The notes: generated by a model from the sequence alone, not told the origin. DNA of 64,000 nucleotides from Rhynchosporium graminicola (GCA_900074885.1 FJUW01000051.1:129036-193035), one strand, 5' to 3'. Shown: positions 22,597-35,111, counted from the stretch's first letter. Made by a program: numbers and translations.

Positions 22597-23972
22597 GTAC
22601 TTCTTCTTCCCACATAATCCTCCTCCCTGCAACCTCCCACTATGAAGCATGCGCGTTAACGTTTTACCAAAAATCGTTCTTTCCTCCTCTACCAGTGTTA
22701 CACTGTACCGTGACACATCCTCGCTACCAGCGCCAGAGAGATCTCCTTGGGCACGGGATCTTGCATCCTTTGTACTCTGGACAAGGGTCTTTCAGCTTCG
22801 CATATATGTAGATCACTTGCAATTCGATTTTCAGCTGGTGCTGGACGGAAGTTGTGCCTGGTAAGAAGAGGAGAAGAGCCTCGAGAAGGTGGTACAGTGC
22901 AGGATAGCATGGTAAAGGATACAGAGCAGCAAGTCGATTTAGTAAATCTGGGTCTTCTTACGATGAAATATGGCGTTCTACAGATTGGTAAGACAATCTG
23001 ATCTACGCCCATGAACAATTCCCGGTTGTGGCTGAAGGCAACTGATTGAATATGTTAAATCGCCAGGATGACTCCACAGCGTTTGGCACAATTGATGTTC
23101 GGGAAGTCGATGCAAAAGTTGTTATGCAGTGTCCTCGTGATACGGAGGAAGCTCAGATTGCAAAGTAGAAGATTTAATCCTTTCAAAGTACTTTCCTAGG
23201 TCATTGGAACGATACATGTTAAGGATAATTGGTCTTGAAGTGCTTGATCTATTCAACTTCAATTCAGATCTATGATTTACGCCGAATGAAGACAGAACGT
23301 AGGTCAGCTTCTGTATTGTACAGTAGAAGAATATGAAGAAGTAGATGCAAACAAGAGGCTAGAATAGATGAACTAGACCAGACGGTCTCTAAATTTTTGC
23401 TTTAGTACCGGAATTTTGTCACGTCCAGCCTGTTTCCTCTATGATTAAATCTCCCAAGTTCTCAAAAGTAAAACAAAGGTAAAAGCACTAGTTGCTGAAA
23501 TCCTGAGGCTGATAAACTCCATCTGAAGAGGAGAAGCAAACAGTGCAAACTCATTCCTGTGAGCCCTAACCAGTAGCCTTGATGTCGTGTTTCAGGCATT
23601 CACTCGAAAGCGAGCCCCAAAAAGTTGATATCTCGCCTACGCGCCACCAAAAGACGAGCTCACTTCGAGTATCTCGGCAAAGTTGAAGTCAATAAACCGG
23701 GGTGGTAGCCCCGCTCGAGAGCATACACGTTCGCACAACGCGCTCTATTCCTTCTTCTCTTTCCGTCAACACGACCTCTCCAGTGTCTTCTTCTCTCATG
23801 TCTGATTCTTCCACAATCACGGGTACTTGAGGAGATTTTAGTTCTATATTCTCTGCTTTGTTGTGCTGTACAGCAAGCAAAGCGGAATTCTCAATTCTGG
23901 GTTTCAACTTCCAGAGAAATACTTTCATACCTTCAACCTCAACTTCATCTCCGCACCCTCTCCATCGACAAG
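22597..23972. other. Intergenic between Copia element and rhodopsin-domain gene
   Basis: Normal composition resumes directly after the target duplication. Overlapping open frames on both strands at 22650-23018 (up to 106 codons) show no domain. A minus-strand frame at 23689-23928 overlaps the probable 5' UTR of the next gene. The last few hundred bases, rich in C/T runs before 23973, are probably promoter and leader. No gene is called. Confidence 0.45.
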
Positions 23973-25702
23973 ATGGGAGTCCTTCGCCGTATCAACGAGT
24001 CAGTCTGCTCGGGATTCCGCAGCCTCATGAAACCGTGGAAGAAGCTCTACTTCAAGACCTTCGTCGAATACGACGCCGAAACCTGGAGAGCGCTGAGTAT
24101 CTACATCTCGATAATGATCTCCTGCTTCATCCTCGTTGGCGTTTACGCAGAGTTCGTCTTCAGTGCTTCCGAACAACCTTACGACCCTAAGTTCACGTCT
24201 CCCATGCTGGTCACGCGCGTTTATGAGTCTCCGTCCGCTCTAGAGATCATGTGGAACTCAGTTGGCTTTGGTGCTGCTGCCGTAATGGCTTATATTGCTC
24301 GCATGTAAGCCTTCCTTTCCCTTTTCTTTCTACTTCCAATCTACCAAGCGCCTTTTGTGATCGATCGTTCGGCTACCTTCACACTGGGATCGCGTGTTAA
24401 TACTTCTATGTTCAGGGTGAACAGGGGCTGGGTCCTGAAGAAATTCCATTTTGCTGACTATGTCATGACCTTCACTATGGTATGGAGTTCCTCTTCTGTT
24501 CCTAGCGCTGGCCATCTAACGTTTCCTTAGATCACTTTCTTCTGTCTCTTCTCCTTGATCAACATTGCCTGTAACTACAGAAACAATGACTTTCCCGCAG
24601 CAGAAGAGTCTAATGTCATGCTTCACGCAGCCGAGCTCGCTGAGCGAGTCGTGGGTGCAAAGCTTATGGTTGGAATTCAACAAAGCATGCTGATTACTCT
24701 CTGGGGCTCAAAGTTCTGTGTTTGGCTTTTCTTGCTCCGTCTTTAGTAAGTCGCTCTTCTTCGCCCAAATTTTTTAATACTCGATCAACTTCCCTTTGCT
24801 GAGAACTTGTTGCCCACATGGTAGTCATTCCGAGAGTAGCGAAAAGGGGAAAGACTGACAAATCTCGCAGTTCCAGTCTATCTCGGTATGAGATCGTGCT
24901 GTGGGTTGTTTTTGTGTATATGTGGATTGGCTTTTTTGTTTGTCAAGTGAACTTTTTGTTTGGACCATGTACTCCCACCTCGCACTACTGGACCATTCCC
25001 GTACATCATCCTCAATGCGCCTCCTATCAGACCTACTTAATGGTCATGCTAGTCTTCAATATCTCTTCCGACGCCGCTCTGATCATCATGTCAATGCCAT
25101 TAGTTTGCGCCGCGCAACTACCATTCAAGAGAAAGCTTCTCCTGGCTCTCATCTACGTTCTTGCAGGCTTCAAGATCGTTGCTTCTATCATGAACAAGTA
25201 AGCAAGAAAGGGGTCACTACTCACCCCCTCCAAGCTCAAAGTCTAACACCTCCAAAGGAGGTATCTCAAACTCGACTCACCTCAAACCACCACCACTTAT
25301 CGTCTCTGGTACCTCCGCGAAGCCGGCCCGGCAGTAACCATCGCAGCAATCCTCTGTACCTGGCAACTCCTGCAGAGACTCTTCCGCTTCACCTCGTTCA
25401 CCAATACTTCGTTTTCCATCAGCGACGATGGACCACTTACAGACGCCCACGGTTTTCGACAGCGCATCCTCAGCATCTTCTCTCGTCCGTCCGTCCATCG
25501 CGTTCAAAATCGGGGCATGGATAATTTCAACGCTCAAGTTGATCAAGCTACCTTCACTACTACAGACACCGAGCTCGAGGAACGGAATAAATGGGAGAAC
25601 CGTGATACAAGACGTGATACTGGATTTAGTATCTTGAGCTTTGGACAGGATGATGTGGCAAGACCCGCTATTATTTACAGAAGCATGCATAACATTGCAT
25701 AG
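23973..25702 (+). CDS. PTH11-like rhodopsin-domain integral membrane protein
   Basis: Five exons: 23973-24304, 24416-24479, 24531-24745, 24871-25197 and 25261-25702, giving about 459 residues. Introns have GTAAGC, GTATGG, GTAAGT and GTAAGC donors. The fourth exon could also start at 24877 (six bases shorter, same frame). The protein has about seven hydrophobic segments. It carries the conserved pattern of the fungal rhodopsin domain: FHFADYVMTFTM, a LWGSKFCVWLFLLRL segment, then FGPCTPTSHYW with HHPQCASYQTY, and FNISSDAALIIMSMPL. The last loop, YRLWYLREAGPAVTIAAILC, is also family-typical. Such proteins include Pth11-type receptors with roles in surface sensing, but this one has no CFEM domain and its ligand is unknown. 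The tail is hydrophilic and Thr/Asp-rich. Confidence 0.88.
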
Positions 25703-25950
25703 GTAGGATATCTCAATGCAGAGGGAATTGACAGTGGCTCTTTCTGTATCTGGATTTGGGTTTGTTTTTTTGTTTTTAAGGGAGCACGGTTGCGTATGGG
25801 AATGAGTCGGGAGCCTTGACTCTCTGATATTGAAATTGAAAGTGCTCAAATAATCTCATGACTTTACTAAGGTGACATCGTGAAGTCGTGACAGAGAATG
25901 AGGACAATAGTAGATTAATAGATGATGCTGTTCCGAAGTCGCAGACCGGC

Positions 25951-26900
25951 CACTATTTACCGAAGCATGCATAACATTGCCTGGGGCATTTTCAATAGGG
26001 AAGGAAGTAAGGTATTTTCTCTCATGGCTCTTTCTATATTCGGTAGGAGTTTATAATTAGGTGTTTTCTTTTTTCACAAGGAAGGAGCGGTTATTTGAAT
26101 AGCTCGTATTTGTCAATAAGTCGGAAGCTTTGTCCTTCCCATGAATTGAATGGAAAAGTCATAATTTTCCCATGTGACCTTTCAAAGTCATAGAAAACAT
26201 AAAGAATATTAACGAGAGCTATTCCGGAGTCAAATATTGGCGTTCATTTACCGAAGCCTGCAAAAGATTCCCTAGGTTGGTATTCTCAACGCGGAATGAA
26301 GTACATTAATTATCACATGGCTCTTTCTGTATTTAATAGTGAAATAGGGAAGGTACGATTATTTCATTAGGCCTGGGAATCACGGAATACGGAAGGCACG
26401 ATGGGCTTTTTGCTATCTCGGAAGGAGCCATCTGCTCCTGCTTGATACTGAAATTAAAGTTAATAATATTTAGGGGGTATTTGCTTACTATAATGACCCG
26501 AGAAGTCACCGATTCACTAACGTGGCATTTTGATAGCTATAGAAATTATACAAGATATAGATAAGATTAACATATATAGTCGGGTTTGTTTTTCGTGGGA
26601 AGAACCGATCGTATGATTTTTCCGGAAGTACGAATTCAGAAGGCACGAGTATTCCGTCCATGATGTTGAGAATTAGAAGTTATTAGATAATCTAATGACT
26701 TTACTTGTATGATATTATGAAAGTCATTGAACGTCTATAAGACATTAATAAGGTCAACGAAGGAAGTTGATCTGAAGTTCTTCCATAATCTGGGGACTTT
26801 ACTAATGTAGAATTATAAAGTCGTGGGAAAAACATAGGACATTAACAAGATTAACAGGTAGGAGTTGATTTAAAATTATTACACTGTACACATATCAGAA
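25951..26900. repeat. Degenerate tandem copies of the 3' end of the rhodopsin-domain gene
   Basis: The segment around the stop codon (from about 25670: TTTACAGAAGCATGCATAACATTGC, split over coding end and UTR) recurs near 25953 and, more diverged, near 26248, a spacing of about 280-295 bases. Each copy is followed by GGCTCTTTCTRTAT and then by a GGGA(A)GGAGCG/GGTACG stretch. Shorter echoes of the last module (GACTTTACTAA... AAGTCGTG... GACATTAA) recur near 25860, 26165, 26510, 26690 and 26800. Divergence rises with distance from the gene. Only the first copy is joined to a complete gene. Confidence 0.7.
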
Positions 26901-27389
26901 AGAAAATCCGTGGTTTGTCAAACGATCAGTCTGGTAAGTGCATACCTGGATAAGTGTCTCGGAATATTCCTTGAAGGTAATTTCATCTGTTGTGCTCAGC
27001 TGGTCGCTGGTTATCGTGATAGCGCTGACGAATACGGAACCATAAGCCCGACTCATACTCTTTAAAACATTCCATGACAGAGACTCATTTTTCGCTCCTC
27101 CCGCTATTATGGCGATATTCTGAATATATAGTCATATCTAAAAACCACGTAAGCTGCGATCTATACTACAAAAGCTAGCTCTTTCGATTAATAAGCAAGA
27201 CATCGAGTCGTATATGGAAGAGATTCGGGACGAGATATTCTAATACGTATAAATTATATTACTATCTCACTTAACTTAGAGACGCTATTAGTAATATAGC
27301 CTCTGTGGTTACTGAGGCTAGCAGCGATTCAAATCCCAGACTATTGCAGTGCGTCGTAATACCTTAAGACTAGAAAAGATCCTTGGAGC
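26901..27389. other. Intergenic, no feature seen
   Basis: No gene, repeat unit or motif could be supported. The sequence is moderately A+T-rich, and the right half may be a degraded 5' part of the adjacent pseudogene. Confidence 0.4.
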
Positions 27390-28270
27390 TCTTAACGAAA
27401 ACCTCAGCATATTCTGGATGCCCTTGATCAATACCTTATCTAGTTTCAGGTAGAGATCACTACCGTTTCATACTTAACTGGACTAGATTGGCTAACGCAT
27501 TTAAAAAGTCGCCGTAGAGCAGTCTAAACGATTTTATTGGATATTCGTAGTCTCTGAACGGTCCTGACCCTCGCTTCACTTGGTATCAAGCACCTGTCAA
27601 AGTCGGAGATACTCTGGGCCGTACTTTCCCGGTTCCTGCTGAATACTCATTCTCGGAACTGCAAGGTTGCAAAAAGCACTTGCTATGGAGAGGTGGTTGC
27701 CGGCAACTACGAGCTTTCGAACGCTAAGAATAGTAAACACATTCTAACTGGCGACGATTCCTTGACCCTCACACCTGGTATGAGTTTAGTTATGGCAATT
27801 ATGGTAGAACAGCCGCGCATGTCTACCACCTGCCCTAACCCCCAATGTGGCTCTACGGTTACAGCGGCTGCTAAATGGGGTGGAAGGAAGTGGTACGCTC
27901 TAAATGAATTCCCATAGAAGCTGAAAGTAACTTAAACTAGTCTTGAATGTACCGTTTGGTTCGACGCAGCCGATAGGCAGCGCCAATTAAACGAATTTAA
28001 CACCTATAGGAATAATATCAAGAAAGGAATGTCTCATCAAGGTTCGACAAAGCGTCAAAAAAGTAGTAAAGCAACCAACGAGGTTTTTCGAAAGGTTAGG
28101 TGTGTTCAACTACTTCGGCGAGATCAAGCATTTCCTCGCGGTCGCTGTCATAGCTGCAATCGTTTAAAGACAGTCGAGTGGCGTCAAGGCTCTGACGGCA
28201 GAAATCCTTTGCCTTCGCTGTGCCACACGTTCGTGTCTCTCTTCCACCCCAACCAGGCAAAGCATTGACT
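27390..28270 (+). pseudogene. Broken ubiquitin-like-fold plus GATA-finger protein
   Basis: Pieces of one fungal protein family are visible. FTWYQAPVKVGDTLGRTFPV (27575 on) and GEVVAGNYELSNAKNSKH...LTPGMSLVMAIMVEQ (27690 on) resemble the ULD_2-type ubiquitin-like domain of fungal multidomain proteins. They lie in different frames, implying a single-base indel near 27662. A zinc-ribbon-like CPNPQC follows, and its partner CLECTVWFD appears only after removing a plausible 48-base intron (27893-27940). At 28140-28240, CHSCNRLKTVEWRQGSDG is the first half of a GATA-type zinc finger. The second half (ILCLRC) sits in another frame, so a second indel near 28198 breaks the CX2CX18CX2C finger. Upstream, to 27390, similar sequence carries in-frame stops. 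It is unlikely to make the full protein. Confidence 0.6.
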
Positions 28271-31200
28271 TCAGTAGGTAATCGCATGTTCAGTTGTCCA
28301 TTTGGTTCGCCCAGCAGTATTTTATCGTATAATCAATTTGGCTATACCCATGCCAAGCGAGTGCCGTTGTGGAGGGATACTCTCTGTATGGCTTTAGGTG
28401 CCAGATGAGTGACAACGAGCATGGTAGTGAAAAGACTCATGATCGAATGTCAAATCAATAAATGCTATTCTTTCCAAGGGGGAATTCCATGTCCCGCAAG
28501 TCACAAATAACAAGAAGCATCTAAACGGATGCTCGTTTCAACATCTTGGCAATTTGGCTCGGATAAAAATGAAAGAGTTCCGAAACAAACGGAGTACGAT
28601 TTGGAAGCCAAATGTATGCCATGGAGCTATTTTCTAAACGTTTCTCGACCAACGTTTCCAGCATCCATAATCTTACCTCGAGACGTATCGGCGCATCAGA
28701 CAAATCTCGCATCTGGGAGTTCCTCATAACAAATAGTTTTAATATATTCCCATGGCGAATATCAAATTTCTTGTTCTTCGTAGCCTACTTGTCTCTCATT
28801 CTGCCCCGTCTTTCTTTTCCAGATAAGCGATTCCGTAAGAATCTTCAGGCAAAAGCTGAATACCTCTATCATATTTTCGCCGAACCTCATCGACCTGCAA
28901 TCTTTAATTTTTCTAGATCTGCTGCCAAAACTCAGAGGCTTAAATTTCGACTTTGTGATGAAGTCTTTGTCGAGCCTCACGAAAGTGGACAGCCAAGAGT
29001 GCAGAGCAGCATCATTTCCGGTCTGCCGATTCTCAATTCATACCGCTTTTGATACAAGTCTACAACAATGAAGGATGAAAGCTGTCTCACAGGTCAGATT
29101 AGTCGTACATTGAGAACACTCTCTACCGTCTATCAGCCTAATTCCATCTGAAAAGCCAAAACGTATCTACTCCTATATAAGTCCAAGAAATCCTTCTTTT
29201 AAGGTTTCCCAAACCGATACAGATACCCGAGTCCCGAGGAGGACTTCCGCATGCTCGCAATACGGGTTCAGGTTTAATGTCCACACATACCTTAACGATC
29301 TGAGATATCTGCTCTGATGGGTCGTTGATGCGGATGGCCGGTGTCTCATTACAGCCACAAATACAGATTCTACAACAACTCCCGCCGCAGCGTAGAACGC
29401 AGTTAAGCTAAGGAAGGAAGAGAAGTATTCGGCTTGGAAAGCTATGATATATGGTTTGTAGCACTAGTTTGGGTAGTGTCATGGTAGACAAACGTCTATA
29501 TCGAGAACGCCGACATTGTCAGGCTTTTGTGGCCCATTCTCTAAATGAAGGAGTTCGGGATCCTATGATTGATACGGCTAGGATGATGAATTCTCCCTTG
29601 GAAATCTAGATTATTGACATATTTCATCTATGCCTTTGCTCTCACACTCTGGACTGTAATTGATCAAGTGCTTCAATCAGACTTATGCTCTATAAGCCTT
29701 GCCATTCGATCGGACGACAATACTCTGGGGCTAGTGGGCTGCTGAAATGCAAGAAGGATGAAAATATGACAGATATGGAGCTACTATTGTCTGCTGTATT
29801 TCTTGATGACTTCATTACTAATAGACAGAGCTTTAGATGCTTCTCTCAACCCAAGTCCATTTCAACTTTCTTTCATATCTGCAAATCATTTTATTAGACA
29901 CTCCTCTTCCTCATCTGAGTTATCTCAGAAGTCATAGACTTCGCACCTCAAGTCCACCTAATTCTGTGAGTGCAAAGAAGACGCGTAATCTCGGCCCGCC
30001 TCTTACAACCTCTTGCAAGCCTCTAGGAGTGGCAAATTGGTTGTCCAAATAGATAGAAAGGTCGCATCGTTTTTTTTATAACTTTATTCTCATTGGCTGG
30101 CTGGCGCTAACTGCGCCACCTTTCAATCATCCTCCTCATATTCAGAACAAAGCCCCTGCTCGAGAAAAAGTAAACAAAGCCACGAAGGATCAACAAGCCA
30201 GTGGTTTCTTGAGAAAGCTGCCTCCCCGAGCCTCCATCGCATGATCGCGTATCTGTCAACCTCTCCCATTACTCGAGGAACCAACCAGATCTCTGCTCAC
30301 CAGCGATGATCAATGAGGCGAGACTCGTGCAGCCATTCTACTTCACCCTTCGTCCCATCTCCGATTGCATCAAGCCTTTGACAGATGAGATGCGGATGAT
30401 CATTCGGTGTCGTGCATCTATGCCAAGAAAGTCTCTTATCGCCTTCTTGCTCTTCGGGAAGGTGTGACGATCCCGTCCACTTGGCATTGCTTGGTATCCA
30501 GGGGTAGAGATCAGCAGCCGAAGTCGCAGGACGCGGGGAGATCTGGAGAAGGGCGGCTGCGAATGGTACGTATCTCTGCGGATGAGTAGGAATCCCAGAT
30601 AACAACGTTTTGTGGTAAGAGTAAAGAGTAAAGTTGATTTGAAGATATTCTTGGAAACATGCATGTCCACGGCCGCTTACCGAAGTTCCTCCGTCACTGA
30701 CTCGCTAACCGCCTGTCAGATGTCAACAACGTCTATCTGCCCCTGGTAAATCAGCTACAACACGCCGATACATATACGGCACTCGTCTCATTTAGGAGCA
30801 CGGTCCCGATGCTAATGGAGATACCGAATCCATAGAGCTCGAAATGCCGGATAGAAGGGAAATCTTACCATGACTAGAGACATCTCCGCGATGCTTGTCC
30901 AAAGCTTCGGCTGCGATGTAGCTGATAAGGAAGGCAGCTCGAAGATTACAGTGGAGTCTTATATGCGATACGCCGATATGATATGTGACATACTAAGATC
31001 TGCCGACCTCGTCTCGACAAGTCATGGAGGGTCGAATCAATCTGCAAGACACTCTTCGGCTCGACTTCGCCTATTATAGAGGTACAGCGGTTAGGTGTTG
31101 CCATAGAGCTAGCATGGGGTTAATGAAATTTACTGTGAATGGTGGTATTCTCAGAGCGCACCGAGGTTCAATTAATACTTCAGTAGTTCTGCTTTTACTA

Positions 31201-32120
31201 GCATTTACAGTAAATTCATTCAAGTCCCTGCTAGTGCTATGACAATATCCACCCCCTGCTGTGCCATCGTACAAATGTTGCATTCTCCCGTCTCCCGCCT
31301 CCGGAACAATCAGAACACGCCCGTTTGGCCTCAGAGTACTGTGGTACGGAGTCATGGACTGTCCATCCACAGGGCGGACCGCACACAGCCAAGAAGCATG
31401 TCCGTCTGCACGCACCATCCGCATCAAAGCTTAGCAGGCAGACATGGTGTTGTGGCTTTGAACTGCACATCACGAATAACCAAATCCGTCGAAGGGACCG
31501 CTCTAGCACCCAATCAGAACAGCAAAAACGTCTCTTTCCCTTCTAGACTCCTTCCTCATTCGCATCTTGGTGCTGCAATACGCTGTCGAGCTCTTAAAAA
31601 GGGTGGATGATAATACTCGCAGGAGCAGTTGTTTATGCGTAACTGCACCACACATGTCGACTGGTTGACGCCGAAGCCGTGTACCTGCCTTTCCTGGCCT
31701 CTTGGCCTTTTTGCACTTGTAGAATTCGCTGGGAGCTTCTTCATCTGGACTGGCTGATGGATCTGTAGTGATCATTTGGACGGTTCTAAGGACAATCTGC
31801 GAGATAGCGAGTCGAGGAAGTAGTAGATTGCAGAATAGGCGGGGGGTGGAGGTCAAGTATATAGCCTCTCCGGTAACCACCTTGTTGGCAAATCGTCCGC
31901 TTCATCATCAAGGTATTCGCATCTTGCTATCATCCAGCCAATCTCCGTCCTTCAGCCCTTCTTGTCGGTAAGTGATCCTAGACACCTACTTTGGATAAAC
32001 TCAATTCATTCTCGGCTATTGAGCTGAGGTCTTGGAGGCAGTTCATCCAAAGTATGATGCTTGAAACATGCTAACAGAACTCTATCAGATCTCAGACTCC
32101 AGTCACCCTTCTCAAACAAG
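28271..32120. other. Long intergenic stretch without a supported gene
   Basis: Several open frames exist (for example 28612-29052 plus, 30338-30670 minus, 31503-31880 minus). None shows a domain, a plausible signal sequence or coherent splice partners, so none is called. A short inverted repeat lies at 31121-31225. The segment from about 31850 to 32120 is pyrimidine-rich and is the likely promoter and leader of the metalloprotease gene. Confidence 0.45.
31121..31225. repeat. Short imperfect inverted repeat
   Basis: The left arm AATGAAATTTACTGTGAATG and the right arm GCATTTACAGTAAATTCATT are near reverse complements over about 20 bases, separated by about 65 bases. No target duplication was identified. 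It could be a small MITE remnant or chance A/T-rich pairing. Confidence 0.35.
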
Positions 32121-33189
32121 ATGGCTCGCTTCGCTTTCCTCGCCTTGGCTGCCAGCATCCTTTCCACGGTCTCTGCCCATCCCACAAATGGACCCAGAGA
32201 TACCAAGTTCGGATGTGGTGTTGTACCAACCCCTGAGTTTATCGCTGCTGCCCAGGCAATTGCTGCCGAAGAGGAGGCCCAGAAGGCTTCTCTGGGAGCA
32301 TCCCTCGTCTCCGATGTTTCGGCTCTCGCTACTACTACCGTCAACGTGTACTTCCACGTTGTTTCTAAATCGAATGCTGTATCCGGCGGATACGTATCTG
32401 CTTCCCAGATTACTCAGCAACTCGCTGTCTTGAACAGCAACTATGGTGAGTAGATTGACTTCGCACCTGGATAGTGTCGAGATCTTTTAGGACTAAATTT
32501 TCAAAGCTGCTTCTGGATTCGCCTTCGTCAGCAAGGGAGTTGATTACACCATCAACACTAGCTGGGCTTCTGATGGAAATGAGATAGCCATGAAGAAGGC
32601 TCTCCGCAAGGGAACCTACAAGGATCTCAACATCTACTACCAATACGCTATCGGAGGTAACCTTGGATACTGTTACTTCCCAACCACTGCAGCCGCCGGA
32701 TCCAACGACTTCTACGTGAGCAAGCCACGATTCTTTAACATGTGAATACGTGATACAGAGAACACAAGGCTAATTCTGCATGACTGAACAGTTGGACGGA
32801 TGCTCCATCCTCTACAGCACTGCACCAGGCGGACCTTTGGCCAACTACAACCTCGGAAAGACCGCCACCCACGAGGTTGGTCACTGGATGGGTCTCTTCC
32901 ACACCTTCCAGGGAAGCTCGTGCAGCGGATCCGGAGATTCTATCTCTGATACTCCTCAACAACTGTCCCCATCCAGCGGATGCCCAACTGGCCGTGACTC
33001 CTGCCCTAACGCTGCCGGTCTTGACCCCATTCACAACTACATGGACTACTCCTATGAGTAAGTTGACTCTTGGTTCTTGCAATCGATAATCGCATGCTAA
33101 TGTGCTGTAGTACTTGCTATGAGAGCTTCACTCCTAACCAGGCTACCCGCATGAATTCCATGTGGAACACTTACCGTGCTAAGTTCTAG
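32121..33189 (+). CDS. Secreted M43-family zinc metalloprotease
   Basis: Four exons, 32121-32445, 32507-32715, 32792-33057 and 33111-33189, give 292 residues with continuous frame. Residues 1-19 ([19 protein letters not shown]) form a clear signal peptide, followed by a prosegment of about 80 residues. The catalytic domain holds [11 protein letters not shown] at about 205-215, the HExxHxxGxxH zinc site, and a Met-turn-like NYMDYSYD downstream. These are typical of M43 (cytophagalysin/pappalysin-like) peptidases such as the fungal extracellular MEP1 type. Cysteines after the active site ([23 protein letters not shown]) fit the family's disulfides. Such enzymes are secreted and degrade host or environmental protein; substrate specificity is not visible here. 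Introns are 53-76 bases. Confidence 0.93.
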
Positions 33190-34060
33190 ATGCATGTCAT
33201 CGTGAGGCGGATGTTGCTGGATGTTTATCCGTCCCTTGGCGGTTCTTTCTGGTGACTCAGATTTGTGGATGAACTTGCATGGCGGGATATTGAGATGGAG
33301 TGGAGTGCATAGATGGTATTCATGAGAGATGAAAATGCAATGAAGTGGATGAAATAAGTTCTGATCGCATTCTTTGTGACGCTATTGCAGAGTGTGAAAT
33401 GAACTTTGTAATTTTGCGATGGATTGAATATGGCACCACCTTTGTTTGTGCAAGAATGGTCGTCAGTTTATAGTTAAATGAATAGGCCGCGACGCGAGAC
33501 TAGCGCGAAGATTGAGTTTATGTGAATACTATTTGCGTGGGCTGGTTCTGAATTTCTTGCGCCTCTCCACATACCCAAGCAGTCACATGCATGCTGCCTT
33601 TTCATCTGTTGTACTTTCGATCATTAATCATGCTTATCCTTTCAACATGTCTGAATGACAAGTTCATTTAGGGTCACGTGGATTGTAGAATGTCACACAT
33701 GATATGCTTCATTCGTATTACAACGACATTTTTGAGTACAAGATACCCTACCCGCGGAAATCTTGCATTCAATCCTCTTCTAGCAAGGCTGGCCACTTCG
33801 TTCCTACGGCAAATTTCTGACCTCTGTCCACTTGCCAAAGTAAGATTTGCGGCCAGCCTGTCCCTCTTCTTGTCATGCATGAGCCCGACCTCTTCTTCAT
33901 AGCTAATGTACAGCATGATGAGAGAGATTCCGTATCAATCAGAAAATTGTCAGACAATGAATCATTGAGATGTTGACGATTGACCCATATTTCAAGAACA
34001 TGTCCCTAGCCTGAACGGTGGTAAGTCAACACAAAATCGGATTCTATTTTCATCGTCCAA
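33190..34060. other. Convergent intergenic region
   Basis: This 870-base stretch lies between the metalloprotease stop and the membrane-protein stop on the opposite strand. It should contain both 3' UTRs. Open frames at 33674-33957 on both strands overlap each other and lack any domain. No hairpin terminator is expected in a fungus and none was seen. Confidence 0.45.
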
Positions 34061-35111
34061 CTACCATTTACTAAAATGACTCTTTTGAGTTCCCCAGAAA
34101 GGATTTGGCTGGAATGATGTTCGATCTCCTGGAAGTTTCTCTCCGCCGATCAATGGTGCCAGGTGGTCGTCCACGATAGGAGATGGCACTTTCATTTCAC
34201 CTGAATCAATTAGTCAAGTCCACCATCGGTTGATGTATTAAAAACATACCTCGTCGAATCTCCACGGCCGAAACCAAAGGTAGTAAGAGTAGCAATAACG
34301 GAAGCAATTGTCCAAAACTCCAATCCTTCTCTCCAGAATCAGACAGTGGTACCGATGGCTTTCCAAAAGCTTGGGATAGCAAGATCACTCGAATAGCAGC
34401 ACCGATTCCGATAACTCCCAATACCAGCAGTCCCACGAGCTGCACGGCTCTCAACCATGTTCGGTTCTTCACATGCAGATACCAGACTCCAACAACAAAG
34501 AAGATAACCTGACCAGCCATCACACCAATAGTTCCTGCAATCGAAGGTCCGGCATTGGATGGCCACCCTGTGGATTCCACTTCCCATACACAAGCTATAG
34601 GTAGAGTTGGTTTCACGTCTCGCATGACAGACATGAGGATGAATATTCCAGACACTATCGACAGAACCAAGTTAACGAACATGAAGAATTGTCGAAGCCA
34701 TCTGAGTACCCAATCACGCTTGAAATCATTCACTAGCGCAAGTAACGTTCCGACATGTGTTGCAGTGGAGAGAAGTGAGAGCATCCAGACGATGAAGAAG
34801 TGGTATGGGACCATAGTCTTCATCTTTGCTAGGGCGACACTCTGAATGCCGATGCCGGTGAGGACTTGTTGGTCGCTGAGAGATAGGAGAAGCTTTCGTA
34901 TGACTTTTAATTCGGAACCACGACGAAACTCATGTAGGACGATGGTGAGACTCATGATCAGAGAGATACCAGCTGTGATGATGAAGGAGAGAAGAACCTG
35001 GGAGAGATTAGCTGCGAGCTTCCAACTTCATCATTAAAGACTTACTCCTGTTCCTGCAACACCAGCATCAGTCGCGGTCTCGCTGGGAATGACGGAGCAG
35101 TTGAACGCCAT
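34061..35111 (-). CDS. Six-TM integral membrane protein, unknown function
   Basis: Three exons, 35111-35046, 34997-34250 and 34200-34061, give 317 residues. The two introns are 48 and 49 bases, with GTAAGTC and GTATG donors. The product starts MAFNCSVIPSETATDAG. It has about six hydrophobic segments: VLLSFIITAGISLIMSLTIV, FFIVWMLSLLSTATHVGTLL, FFMFVNLVLSIVSGIFILM, GVMAGQVIFFVVGVWYL, LVGLLVLGVIGIGAAIRVIL and LLPLLLLLLPLV. The short N-terminus with a Cys is probably extracellular, and the C-terminus (PSPIVDDHLAPLIGG...) is hydrophilic. No transporter or receptor signature was recognised. It resembles fungal membrane proteins of unknown function found in plant-associated ascomycetes, which is a weak impression only. 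Confidence 0.82.

Noticed and set aside
22698..23018. 106-codon minus-strand open frame with an 84-codon frame opposite
   Set aside because: Two overlapping frames on opposite strands without domains, right next to the transposon edge. Not supportable.
24901..25524. 207-codon plus-strand frame overlapping the rhodopsin-domain gene
   Set aside because: It runs through a spliced intron in the wrong frame. The membrane-protein frame has the conserved domain.
28612..29052. 146-codon plus-strand open frame
   Set aside because: No domain, signal peptide or splice partner was seen, and the composition is unlike the called genes. It overlaps an opposite-strand frame of similar quality.
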